Source: Ginsengibacter sp963792025
GTDB taxonomy: Bacteria > Bacteroidota > Bacteroidia > Chitinophagales > Chitinophagaceae
NCBI GenBank assembly: GCA_963792025.1
Contig: CAWBUS010000005.1
Location: 372,001-436,000 of the forward strand
DNA length: 64,000 nucleotides
Direction of reading: 5' to 3'
The translations under genes were made by a program, and so were the position numbers. Shown here piece by piece: positions 26,489-35,988 of this stretch (position 1 is its first letter; each line of letters opens with the position of its first letter). The notes beneath the pieces were generated by a model. It searched no databases. It was not told where the DNA came from and was given only the letters and a program-made list of their open reading frames with translations.

Positions 26489-29400
26489 TCAATTTTTAGA
26501 AGTTGTATTGGCGGTGGGCTTCTTAAGCCTTCTTTTTTGATCGGTAAAAAATTCAGTGAAAGTGTCGAACTCCCGCCGGTAAGAAAGTTGTACACCTGTT
26601 CGGTTACGACGCGTGATTCCGGAAATATCCCCTAAGTCTGCATCGCTGTGGTTAAAGCCTATGACCCTTAATCTGCCATCGGGTGAAATTAAATATTCGA
26701 AAGAAACATCAGGAGTAAACAAAAAATTAGAGTTTGAATTAGTAGCGCTCTGCGCAAGTTTATAGTCTACATTTCCGCCAAAATTAACGAGCAGCCTGTT
26801 CTTAAGAAATGCCGTGTTTACACCAAAGTTTCCAACGTTTTGAATTTCTTTTTGCGTACCTCCTTTTTGGAAATTGAAATCTGCCGTATTGATATTAGTA
26901 TAAAGATTAACCGAGTTTGTATTCAGCAGTTTTTTCAACCATGAATTAAGCGAAGTAGTAAGCGTTGAAGATAATAGCTGGCCAACACTTCTCGTTACAA
27001 AATTTCCGGTATTGTTTCCTGTAAGCAATCCTTGCTGGCTTCCCATAAAAGTATTGAAGAGAAGTAACGATGTTACCTGCCTGTTTAACTCGTTTTGATC
27101 TGACTGAAAAGTTTTTAAATACTCATTAGCTATTGGATCGGACTTTAATGGATTATCAAAGGTGAATTGGAATTCAAACGACGGCGTAGGCTCTTTAAGT
27201 GTTCCCCGTAATTTAAAAATGATATCAACATCGCCTTTGGCTGTAGCAGACCGTCCTGAACTGGTTGGTATATTGCTCAGATCGACCTTGGGCGCCCTGT
27301 ATACTGCGTCGATATTGAGGTTGGCAAGATAGGGATCGCCCTGCCATTCAATATATCCTTGTTCCAGGGTAAATGGCGTTTTCAAAAAGGTTTGAAAATT
27401 AAAAGTGTATTGTCCCTGTTCTATATCATATCTTCCCCTTATCGTTAAAGGATCGGTTGTTCCCGCAGTAATATTTAGTTTGCCATTTCCCTGCGCCTTT
27501 ATTACATCCCCAGTTTCTTCATCAAGTATCACATCAATTTTTGCATAAGGATTTGCAGTAATGGCCATATCAACTTTTATGTTCGAACTTTTATGAGAAC
27601 TAAGGTCCGCTTTCATTTCATGGCCGAATTTAGTGAACTCAATGTAATCCAATGAACCAGTTTCAGCAGTTTCACCAGTGGGTAAATAAATATGACTACT
27701 ATCGGTTGGCTGGCCGCTGATACTCATTTTCATATCGGTAACAAAACCATTCAATGACATCTCTGCCTCACCTATGAGATTTCCATAAAACTCATTATTA
27801 TCTTTTGAAGTTGTATTTAATAAAACAAATTTTGCCGGGACCTTTCCTTTGGAATCTGTTTTAAGATGCAAATTGTTGAAGAAAAAATTATCAAAAAAGC
27901 TATGATATATTTTTCCGGTTACACTGGCAGTATTATTGAGCGTATCCCTGATGATAATTGTACCAAGGTCGATCTCATCAGGATTGAACGTTAACACGGA
28001 ATTGTTTTCTAAAATATAACGGCATTGGGTATAGTCCACCGTCATTGTGGTACTGTCGAGGTAAACTCTTCCCGTAAGTTTTGCATCTGCCGCCGTACCC
28101 GAAATATGTAATACGCCTGTGGCTTTCCCTGAAATATTACTAAAAATATCGCTAAGATATTTTTCGAGAACATGTATTCCTGAATGATTGAGCGTGACTG
28201 TTCCATTCAATTGATTAGTGCTGGAGTCGTTAGGTGAATAAGCAAAGTCCCCCAAAAAATTATATAAACTGTTGTCGGAAACTGCATGAACTTTTACTAC
28301 ACCGGTTTCCGAAAGATATTCGCCATTTGTCGATATCAATCCTACAGAATCATTTTCAAAACGGAACTCTTCTGTTTTTGTATCAAAGTTTACAGCCAGC
28401 TTACCAAACGGATTATTAATGCGAATATTTCCACTCATCAATCCATTTATTTTAGGCGTTTTAAAAAACAAAGGTGCAAAATCACCAACCTCTAATTTTT
28501 TTATTCCGACCAAAACGTCGTTTCCTGAATCGACAAGGGAAGGTTCCGTTGACACATTTATTTCCTGGCCTTGCTGGTTGAATTTTACATTATTAGCGAA
28601 TAATTTATTTTTATTGAGTTCAAGTACTCCGCCTTTAGCTATGGTCCACTCTTTTTCATTTATTGTAAAAGTTGAAGGATTAAACATGAGTTTGAAGCCA
28701 TCAGAGTTTGTGAGAACTTTTGCTGAAAGATTTGCGGCGTTTAATGTTTTATTTGCTGAAGTATTTATCGTTACATCCGATATATCGTTATAGGCCATTA
28801 CGCGGATTTTTGTCGCGGGCGCATGAAGGCTATCGTTTATTACCACATCATCGATATCTCCAATAAAAGCAAGTGTATCCTCATTTCCACGGCCGGTAAA
28901 ATGAATATCATTAAAGCTGGTATTTCTAAAATTAAATTGCGGAACATCGGCTTCAATGTTTAGTATATTTTCTGCAACATTAATATTCCCTATAAAAACA
29001 GAATTATCCAATCCGCTTATTTTACCATTGATAAGAGATACATAATCGCTCACGTGTTTTGTCTTCACCAAAAAAGTGAAGTCCTGGTTTTCTATTTGCT
29101 TTCTTGGCTTATTTATGTAAGCAGGATAATACCTGTTGAGAAATAATTGAAAAGCGTCGGGCAATTCCAGAATTTTGAAATTGCCATTGATGGTAGCTTC
29201 TAATTCATTTGTTTCCACTGATAAATATTTTTTACCGTTTGCGATTGTGGAATTAATAGCCAGCGAGTCAAATGACAAATGTTGATCCTCGTCAAGCAAA
29301 ATAGCATTGTAAATTTTTGCAGATCCCAAAAAGTTATCGATGTTACTTCCGGCAAAGTGAAGATTAAAATTTCCCGTTAGAGAAATACTGTCATTGGTAA

Positions 29401-31303
29401 ATCCGAGATTTTTAAGATTGAGGCGGCCAACATTTGCATTCAAATTAAACTCAGGATCGAGCCTGCTAAAGTTGATAGAACCAGTAAGCGTATCAATCTT
29501 AATATTAGGATCATCGATGCTGGCCGTCCCCGAAAACAATTTCTTCCTGAAATTTCCATGTGCAATAATATTCGTGTATGGATAACCGGTAAATTCCACG
29601 CGGCTGATGCTTCCATCTATTCCAATGTCAACATCTTTTGCATTAAATCCTTTCCCATCTATCTTACCATTAAACGCAATTTTGCCGATCTGGCTGTTCA
29701 TTATAAATTTTCCCAGTTGAAAATTGTTGGTTGAAATAGTGCCATTGTAAATAGCTTTCCCTTCAAAGGGAACCTTCATTTGAACGTCAGACTGCAATGT
29801 ACCGATATCCGTTGTCAACGTTCCGTAGGTTACAAAGTCGCGGATGAATCCGGTATAGCTTCCTGTAAATTTTATATGGCCGAATGCACTTAGGTTAGGA
29901 TTGGTTATGGTTTTAAGGTCTGGGATGAGTCGTGCCAGTTCGCTATAGCTTGTCCTGAACTCCCGTGAACGGAAATCAATAAATGTTTGATTGATATCAG
30001 GCAGCCCATGTAAATTTATTTCGCCGTCCAGATAATTGTCAGGTCCGGCTTGTATTATTATTTTTTTTGCCGATAAATTATCAATCGTTCCTTTTGCAAT
30101 TCCGCTTAAAACAAAATTTTCTTTCCAGGTGGTTGCATCGGGAGCGAAATACGAAAGATCATCACTGCTTAGTTCACTTTTATCAAAATGTCCTTCAACT
30201 GTTACACTATGAATAAAATCCCCCATGTCATCATTAAAATCTTTATACCGCATGGAATAATAATTCGTCAGATGGCTGTTTTTGGTCACAAGATCAAACT
30301 TATTAAACTCCATGAGGTGTGGCGTAAACTTAAAATCAGCCGCTAAATTTTTTACCACAAACCCATTTCGGTCTTTGCATGAAAGTTTTATTTTGGCACT
30401 TAAGGTATCTTTTAGAAAACTGAAATTTTTAAATGAACCATTAATATTCGAAATAACAATATGCTGATCATCGAACCCTTCTGTATAAACGGGCCTTACG
30501 GTTTGTTTTTCAACGGCAAGCTCCGCATCACTTATTTCCAAATTCTTTACCGAAACTTTCCAGTCATCGTTATTCCATTCGAGCGAGTCCTTGCTTGCTT
30601 TGTTCACTTCAGTTACCAATGCAGCGGTGGCAGTATCTTCAGGTTCATTTCCATCATAATCGTATTGCGAAAAAAGCGGGTGATCAATCGAGACTCTATT
30701 AGCACTTATAATGTTTCGGGTTAAATCAAACGTATCGGCATTGCAACTCAACTTGTTTAACGACAAAAGGATATCGGTTCCCTTCCACTCGTCCTTTTGC
30801 CATAGCTTAATTCTGTTGAATTGAATCTCTTTCAAACTCAATTCAACAGGATTGGCAGAAGTGTCTGTTGTGCCTTTCGGCCCCGAAAAATAATCTGCCA
30901 GGAACTGATAATTCCATATAGAATCTTTACGATTCAGATTGATAATTGCATCATCCAGACCAATATATTTAATGGTGATAGTGTCTTTGAAAAAGAACCA
31001 ATCAGTGATGTTCACTTTCACGGCCCCGGCATACAACAAAGTATCCTTGTGGTGATCAAGCACCAACGTTCCCTGTAAAAGCATTTTATCAAAAAGTTCA
31101 AAGTCAACATGCTTAACAGACACAGTGGTTTTAAGTTCTTTGGAAAGACGGTGCGTAACCCTGCTGATTATGTAATTCTGAAAAAAACTGGTTTGTAATA
31201 AAATCCAAAGCACTAATATCAACACAAAAAATGCGAGCAGGATTCTGAGAGATATTTTATAAACTTTTTTCAGGGAAGAAAATTGATTGGCAAAAATAAT
31301 CAA
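26489..31303 (-). CDS. tamB: TamB-like translocation/assembly module protein (DUF490)
   Basis: A 1604-residue AsmA/TamB-type protein. One N-terminal transmembrane helix (~18-40, ILLAFFVLILVLWILL) anchors it in the inner membrane. A very long repetitive beta-taco region follows (~60-1150), and a conserved TamB C-terminal domain lies at ~1200-1560 (GNGKLNITAGTTDPLTIRGRYDIEQGQYTFNFQTFLKTPFTLEQGYIEWQGDPYLANLNIDAVYR segment and SVNLYTNINT). Such proteins bridge the periplasm and help move phospholipids or assemble outer-membrane barrels. The start appears to be TTG at 31303; an in-frame stop lies a few codons upstream and no ATG precedes the anchor helix. Confidence 0.9.
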   Translation of the reverse strand: MIIFANQFSSLKKVYKISLRILLAFFVLILVLWILLQTSFFQNYIISRVTHRLSKELKTTVSVKHVDFELFDKMLLQGTLVLDHHKDTLLYAGAVKVNITDWFFFKDTITIKYIGLDDAIINLNRKDSIWNYQFLADYFSGPKGTTDTSANPVELSLKEIQFNRIKLWQKDEWKGTDILLSLNKLSCNADTFDLTRNIISANRVSIDHPLFSQYDYDGNEPEDTATAALVTEVNKASKDSLEWNNDDWKVSVKNLEISDAELAVEKQTVRPVYTEGFDDQHIVISNINGSFKNFSFLKDTLSAKIKLSCKDRNGFVVKNLAADFKFTPHLMEFNKFDLVTKNSHLTNYYSMRYKDFNDDMGDFIHSVTVEGHFDKSELSSDDLSYFAPDATTWKENFVLSGIAKGTIDNLSAKKIIIQAGPDNYLDGEINLHGLPDINQTFIDFRSREFRTSYSELARLIPDLKTITNPNLSAFGHIKFTGSYTGFIRDFVTYGTLTTDIGTLQSDVQMKVPFEGKAIYNGTISTNNFQLGKFIMNSQIGKIAFNGKIDGKGFNAKDVDIGIDGSISRVEFTGYPYTNIIAHGNFRKKLFSGTASIDDPNIKIDTLTGSINFSRLDPEFNLNANVGRLNLKNLGFTNDSISLTGNFNLHFAGSNIDNFLGSAKIYNAILLDEDQHLSFDSLAINSTIANGKKYLSVETNELEATINGNFKILELPDAFQLFLNRYYPAYINKPRKQIENQDFTFLVKTKHVSDYVSLINGKISGLDNSVFIGNINVAENILNIEADVPQFNFRNTSFNDIHFTGRGNEDTLAFIGDIDDVVINDSLHAPATKIRVMAYNDISDVTINTSANKTLNAANLSAKVLTNSDGFKLMFNPSTFTINEKEWTIAKGGVLELNKNKLFANNVKFNQQGQEINVSTEPSLVDSGNDVLVGIKKLEVGDFAPLFFKTPKINGLMSGNIRINNPFGKLAVNFDTKTEEFRFENDSVGLISTNGEYLSETGVVKVHAVSDNSLYNFLGDFAYSPNDSSTNQLNGTVTLNHSGIHVLEKYLSDIFSNISGKATGVLHISGTAADAKLTGRVYLDSTTMTVDYTQCRYILENNSVLTFNPDEIDLGTIIIRDTLNNTASVTGKIYHSFFDNFFFNNLHLKTDSKGKVPAKFVLLNTTSKDNNEFYGNLIGEAEMSLNGFVTDMKMSISGQPTDSSHIYLPTGETAETGSLDYIEFTKFGHEMKADLSSHKSSNIKVDMAITANPYAKIDVILDEETGDVIKAQGNGKLNITAGTTDPLTIRGRYDIEQGQYTFNFQTFLKTPFTLEQGYIEWQGDPYLANLNIDAVYRAPKVDLSNIPTSSGRSATAKGDVDIIFKLRGTLKEPTPSFEFQFTFDNPLKSDPIANEYLKTFQSDQNELNRQVTSLLLFNTFMGSQQGLLTGNNTGNFVTRSVGQLLSSTLTTSLNSWLKKLLNTNSVNLYTNINTADFNFQKGGTQKEIQNVGNFGVNTAFLKNRLLVNFGGNVDYKLAQSATNSNSNFLFTPDVSFEYLISPDGRLRVIGFNHSDADLGDISGITRRNRTGVQLSYRREFDTFTEFFTDQKRRLKKPTANTTSKN

Positions 31304-31413
31304 ACCCTTGCCAAAGCCAAATCAATGCCACGTTAAAGATTAAGTAATTATAAACCATTTCCCTACATTTATTTCGATTGAATTTTAAAAGAATTCTTTA
31401 TACAGGTCAGCGA

Positions 31414-33123
31414 TTAATAACCCGCTACCGCATCGTCTCCCCTTTTATCACCAACAGCTATTAATGATCCATCAGGTTGAACCATTATCACCTCTGTTCT
31501 GCCAATAGCTTCTCTCATTGAAATACCATAACCCATTTTTCTCAATGCTCCAATTACATTTTCATTAAATCCATGTTCAATATAAATTGCATCAGGCAAC
31601 CATTGTTGGTGAAACTTGGGCTCATCCACCGCATCGCGTGGCTTCATTTTAAAATCAATAATATCAACTATTGTCTGGTAAACGCTCGTGGGAATTGTGG
31701 TGCCGCCGGGAGTTCCCACAACTAAAAATGGTTTATTATTTTTAAGAACAATCGTAGGTGTCATACTGCTTAGCATTCTTTTTCCGGGAGCGATAGCATT
31801 AGCCTCTGCACCCACAGCTCCATACATGTTAGCAACGCCGGGCTTCACACTAAAATCATCCATCTCATCATTCAATAAAAATCCTGCTCCCGCAACAACC
31901 GTTCTGCTTCCATATCCTCCGTTTAACGTGGTTGTTTCAGATACCGCGTTGCCATCTTTATCCAGTGTATTAAAGTGTGTAGTTTCTTCCTTTTCTACAT
32001 CAATCATTCCCTCTTTTATATCATTACTATTTCCCGCCTTGCCAGGTTCATAATCTTTCATTCTTTTTTTAAGATAATTTTCGCTTACCAAAGTTTTTAC
32101 AGGAACTTTTACAAAATCTGCGTCCCCCAGATATTTCGCCCTATCAGCAAATGAGCGGCGTTCAATTTCTGCCATTAGCTGAACAGATTGAGGTGTTTCA
32201 AATTTCATTTTGCTAAGGTTTTCGTAGCTGCCCATTTTTAAACATTGTTCCAAAATAATACCGCCACTGCTCGGCAAAGGCATGGTAACAATCGTGTATC
32301 CTTTATAGTTAAAAGTCATTGGCTCTCTCACTTTTGCTGAATAATTTCTTAAATCCTCTTCAGTTATTATCCCATTTCCTTTCTTCATTTCTTCAACAAT
32401 TAGTTTGGCAGTCCGGCCTTCATAAAATCCGTTTGCTCCATTGTCTCTTATTAGTTGTAAAGTCTCGGCAAGATCCTTTTGCACAAGTTTATCACCTGCC
32501 TTCCACGGTTCATTTTTTACAAAAACAGGAACCGCTGAATTATACTTTATGAAATCGTCTTTCGTTTCATTGAAACTTTCGGCTTGTCCTTTCGAAATCG
32601 CAAATCCATTTTCAGCAAGATCAATAGCCGGCTGTATTAATTTTTTAAAAGGAAGTTTAGCATATTTCATGGCGGTAAAAATTCCGGCTACAGAACCGGG
32701 TACGCCTACTGAAAGATAGCCGTCCTGCGATAAGTGCATTTGTGCATTGCCGTTAGCATCGAGGTACATATCTCTCGATGCCGCTGCAGGAGCCGTTTCA
32801 CGAAAATCAATGGAAATATTTTTACCGCTTTTTAAATGTATCATCATAAAGCCTCCACCGCCAATGTTTCCTGCATCAGGATACACAACGGCCAAAGCAA
32901 GTTGTGTCGCTATTGCCGCATCGACGGCATTACCACCCTCCTTTAAAATATTTACGCCCACTTCGCTTGCCAATGCGTGTGCTGATACAACAGCTCCATT
33001 TTTGCAAACAACTGTCTTATTGGTTTCGTATTTATATGGATTTATTTTGACAGACTGGGCATAGTTCAATTGGAAAGAGGAAAAAGCGATTGCCAGAATT
33101 GACGACGCAACAATTTTTTTCAT
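31414..33123 (-). CDS. ggt: Gamma-glutamyltransferase
   Basis: A 569-residue periplasmic Ntn-hydrolase that cleaves or transfers gamma-glutamyl groups, chiefly of glutathione. Signal peptide ~1-22 (SSFQLNYAQS). The large subunit has GNAVDAAIATQLALAVVYP and GGGGFMMIH. Autocleavage should occur before Thr381 in EETTHFNTLDKDGNAVSETTTLNGGYGS, giving the catalytic N-terminal threonine of the small subunit, followed by MLSSMTPTIVL and the GTPGGTTIPTSV oxyanion segment. All hallmark residues are present. It is divergent from the PIG-L gene; a TAACTTTA box on the minus strand between them is a near match to TAnnTTTG. Confidence 0.96.
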   Translation of the reverse strand: MKKIVASSILAIAFSSFQLNYAQSVKINPYKYETNKTVVCKNGAVVSAHALASEVGVNILKEGGNAVDAAIATQLALAVVYPDAGNIGGGGFMMIHLKSGKNISIDFRETAPAAASRDMYLDANGNAQMHLSQDGYLSVGVPGSVAGIFTAMKYAKLPFKKLIQPAIDLAENGFAISKGQAESFNETKDDFIKYNSAVPVFVKNEPWKAGDKLVQKDLAETLQLIRDNGANGFYEGRTAKLIVEEMKKGNGIITEEDLRNYSAKVREPMTFNYKGYTIVTMPLPSSGGIILEQCLKMGSYENLSKMKFETPQSVQLMAEIERRSFADRAKYLGDADFVKVPVKTLVSENYLKKRMKDYEPGKAGNSNDIKEGMIDVEKEETTHFNTLDKDGNAVSETTTLNGGYGSRTVVAGAGFLLNDEMDDFSVKPGVANMYGAVGAEANAIAPGKRMLSSMTPTIVLKNNKPFLVVGTPGGTTIPTSVYQTIVDIIDFKMKPRDAVDEPKFHQQWLPDAIYIEHGFNENVIGALRKMGYGISMREAIGRTEVIMVQPDGSLIAVGDKRGDDAVAGY

Positions 33124-33260
33124 GAATAAAATTTAATCCGAAATTAAAGTTATTATCTTGAAATAGTTTGCAGCAAATGGCAGTCATTCTAATGCCTTTT
33201 TATTTAAACGGAAGTGTTCCAAAAATACATTCCCTTATTTTCGTAAATAATTTCGATAAT

Positions 33261-35735
33261 ATGCGCAAGATTGTTTTTTTACTTTTCACGTTTGCCTTTT
33301 CTTTTTCGGCATTTTCTCAATCGCCTGAAACCTATACCTCATCTGAAATTTTTCAACAGATAAAAAAACTGAATGTGCTTGCTTCGGTGTTGTATGTTGC
33401 TGCGCATCCGGATGATGAAAACAATGCGCTTCTCCCTTATCTCGCTAAAGAAAAATTATATCGCACCGCTTACCTAAGTTTAACACGAGGTGATGGAGGG
33501 CAAAATTTAATTGGTGATGAGCAGGGAATCGAGCTTGGAATGATTCGCACTGAGGAATTATTAGCAGCAAGAAAAGTTGATGGCGCAGAACAATATTTTA
33601 GCCGGGCTTATGAGTTTGGTTTTAGTAAGAATGCAGCAGAAGCATTGCGTATATGGGACAGGGAAAAAATTTTGAGCGATGTGGTTTGGGTAATTCGCAA
33701 CTATCAACCCGATGTAATTATCAGGAGATTTCCTCCCGATAAAAGAGCAGGTCATGGTCACCATGCAGCCTCTGCAATCCTGGCCCAGGAAGCATTTACG
33801 GCCGCGGCAGATCCTTCTAAATTTCCAGAACAATTTAAATATGGCGTTAAACCGTGGCAGGCAAAAAGAATTTTATGGAACACCTATAATTTCGGCGGAA
33901 ATAATACAACCAGTGATGATCAGCTAAAAATTGATATCGGCGGATATAATCCTTTAATTGGAAAAAGTTATGGTGAATTGGGCGGCGAAGCAAGAACGAT
34001 GCACAAAAGCCAGGGCGAAGGAAGACCCAGAAGAAGAGGAGAATCCTATGAATATTTTGTAACGACTGGTGGCGACCCTGCCAAAAATGATTTGATGGAT
34101 GGAATTGTTACCGATTGGAAAAGGTTACCTGGAGGCGAAGCAATTGAAACAATGATTAATGATATCATCAGCAAGTATAATATTGCACAACCTGATTTAT
34201 CGGTACCTGCATTGGTAAAATTATACCAGTCAATCAAAGCATTGCCCGAGGGTAACTGGCGAAATAAAAAACTAGATGAAGTAGAACAAATCATTATTGA
34301 ATGCAGTGCGTTATATGTTGAGGCAACATCATCTCAATCGCAGGTAGTACAAGGCGGCAGCTTAAGCATCAATTTTAATTTAATTAAAAGAGAAGATGTA
34401 AACGCATTTTTAAAAAATATAAGTGTTGAAAATTTTGATTCATCATTTTCAACAACTTTGCCTACCAATCAAAATGTTAACATCAATAAAACATTAGCTG
34501 TTGCTGATGATAAAAAAATATCACAACCTTACTGGCTCGTGTACCCGCTGCAAGGCGGTACATTTGATGTGCGTGATCAAACCCTGATTGGCAAAGCCTG
34601 GAACGATCCGTCATTTGAAGCAACATTTACAGTAAATATTGATGGAGAAGATTTTGCAATTAAAAGGCCCGTCCAATACAGGTATATCGATCCGGTGAAA
34701 GGTGATACGTACCAGCCGATACCGGTGTTGCCAAAGATTGAACTAAACTATACACAAGACAATTTTATTTCAATGAATGGCGCCCCGGCCTGGGCAACCA
34801 TGCATTTGAAATCGAATTCAAATGACGACAAAGAATATAAAGTTATACAGGAATATTCTAAAAACTGGTCTAACGATTATCCTTCTTTTACTTATAATTC
34901 TAAAGACGCAGAGATTTATAAAACAGGAATTTTTACATCAAAATCAAATGAAACAAATACCACTGAACAGACAAATTTAAAAACTGCAGATGGTAAATAT
35001 GACGGCTACACGAAGATTATTGCTTACAATCACATTCCTACTATTACTTATTTTCCCAGAGCCCAGGCAAATCTTGTGAAACTAAATATCAAAATTATAG
35101 GTAAGAAAATTGGCTACATAACGGGTGCCGGAGATAAAGTGCCGGATGCATTAAAAGAAATGGGTTATGAAGTAACTAATTTATCAGAGAAAGATATTAC
35201 CGACGAAAACCTGAAACAATATGATGCCATCATTACCGGGATAAGAGCTTATAATTTATACCAATACCTGAGCGATAAAAATGATGTGTTGATGCGATAT
35301 GTGAAAAATGGTGGCAACATGATTGTGCAATACATGAAAAGCAACCAGGTAGGCGATAAGAATATAACGGTTGGCCCCTACCCTTTTAAAATTAGCTCCG
35401 GCTCGAGAGTTACTGAAGAAGACGCCAAAGTAAATTTCCTTCTCCCCGATAATCCTGCGTTAAATTATCCAAATAAAATAACTGAAAAGGATTTTGATGG
35501 CTGGGTACAGGAAAGAAGCACTTACCAGGCAACAACATTGGACTCACATTATGAAACACCGTTAGGTATGCATGATACGGATGAAGATCAAACTAAAGGC
35601 AGCCTTGCTATTGCAAAATACGGTAAAGGAAATTTCGTGTACGCCAGTCTTGTTTTCTTTCGGCAGTTGCCTGCAGGCGTTCCCGGGGCTTACAGGTTGA
35701 TGGCTAATTTAATTGGGTTACCAAAAAACAAATGA
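33261..35735 (+). CDS. Exported PIG-L-family deacetylase with C-terminal ThuA/GATase-like domain
   Basis: About 824 residues from the ATG at 33261, which gives a clean signal peptide (MRKIVFLLFTFAFSFSAFSQ); a longer frame from 33168 adds a non-signal N-terminus and is less likely. Residues ~40-260 are a zinc-dependent PIG-L deacetylase with AAHPDDENN (His49, Asp51, Asp52) and the third ligand in RAGHGHHAAS. The middle (~380-600) is beta-rich. Residues ~610-820 resemble a flavodoxin/GATase-like module (IGYITGAGDKVPDALKEMGYEVTNLSE...YDAIITGIRAYN). It probably deacetylates N-acetyl sugars or conjugates outside the cytoplasm. It precedes a micropeptide and an SSS symporter that may import the product. 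Confidence 0.88.
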   Translation: MRKIVFLLFTFAFSFSAFSQSPETYTSSEIFQQIKKLNVLASVLYVAAHPDDENNALLPYLAKEKLYRTAYLSLTRGDGGQNLIGDEQGIELGMIRTEELLAARKVDGAEQYFSRAYEFGFSKNAAEALRIWDREKILSDVVWVIRNYQPDVIIRRFPPDKRAGHGHHAASAILAQEAFTAAADPSKFPEQFKYGVKPWQAKRILWNTYNFGGNNTTSDDQLKIDIGGYNPLIGKSYGELGGEARTMHKSQGEGRPRRRGESYEYFVTTGGDPAKNDLMDGIVTDWKRLPGGEAIETMINDIISKYNIAQPDLSVPALVKLYQSIKALPEGNWRNKKLDEVEQIIIECSALYVEATSSQSQVVQGGSLSINFNLIKREDVNAFLKNISVENFDSSFSTTLPTNQNVNINKTLAVADDKKISQPYWLVYPLQGGTFDVRDQTLIGKAWNDPSFEATFTVNIDGEDFAIKRPVQYRYIDPVKGDTYQPIPVLPKIELNYTQDNFISMNGAPAWATMHLKSNSNDDKEYKVIQEYSKNWSNDYPSFTYNSKDAEIYKTGIFTSKSNETNTTEQTNLKTADGKYDGYTKIIAYNHIPTITYFPRAQANLVKLNIKIIGKKIGYITGAGDKVPDALKEMGYEVTNLSEKDITDENLKQYDAIITGIRAYNLYQYLSDKNDVLMRYVKNGGNMIVQYMKSNQVGDKNITVGPYPFKISSGSRVTEEDAKVNFLLPDNPALNYPNKITEKDFDGWVQERSTYQATTLDSHYETPLGMHDTDEDQTKGSLAIAKYGKGNFVYASLVFFRQLPAGVPGAYRLMANLIGLPKNK

Positions 35736-35764
35736 GAATCAGTTTATAAATCGAAATTGCTGAT

Positions 35765-35878
35765 ATGATGTCTTCTGAAAAAAAATACTGGAACAGATGG
35801 TACTTCATTGTACTTGCATTCCTTTTATTTCAGATTGTATTGTATTATTTTCTTTCAGTTTATTTTAACTGCAGGTAA
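35765..35878 (+). CDS. Small single-helix membrane protein upstream of the symporter
   Basis: A 37-residue ORF (ATG 35765 or 35768, stop 35876-35878): MMSSEKKYWNRWY, then one hydrophobic helix FIVLAFLLFQIVLYYFLSVYF and a short NCR tail. The charged/aromatic start plus single helix looks like a real membrane micropeptide, not noise. It lies between the PIG-L gene and the SSS symporter, 110 bases before the latter. Small subunits adjoin some SSS-type transporters (DUF4212 type), though those are longer. That it is a partner of the symporter is inference; its codon use resembles the neighbouring genes. Confidence 0.6.
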   Translation: MMSSEKKYWNRWYFIVLAFLLFQIVLYYFLSVYFNCR

Positions 35879-35988
35879 TTAATTTATCCCACAAAGACCT
35901 TAAGAACGCAAAGTAGTCACCTCTGTGCTCATTATGTCTTTGTATAATATTCTTAATAAAATTAAATTCTTCATAAGCTGTAAGCAGT

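Noticed and set aside
33168..33260. Upstream start for the PIG-L deacetylase at 33168
   Set aside because: It would place 31 extra residues before an obvious signal peptide that begins at 33261.
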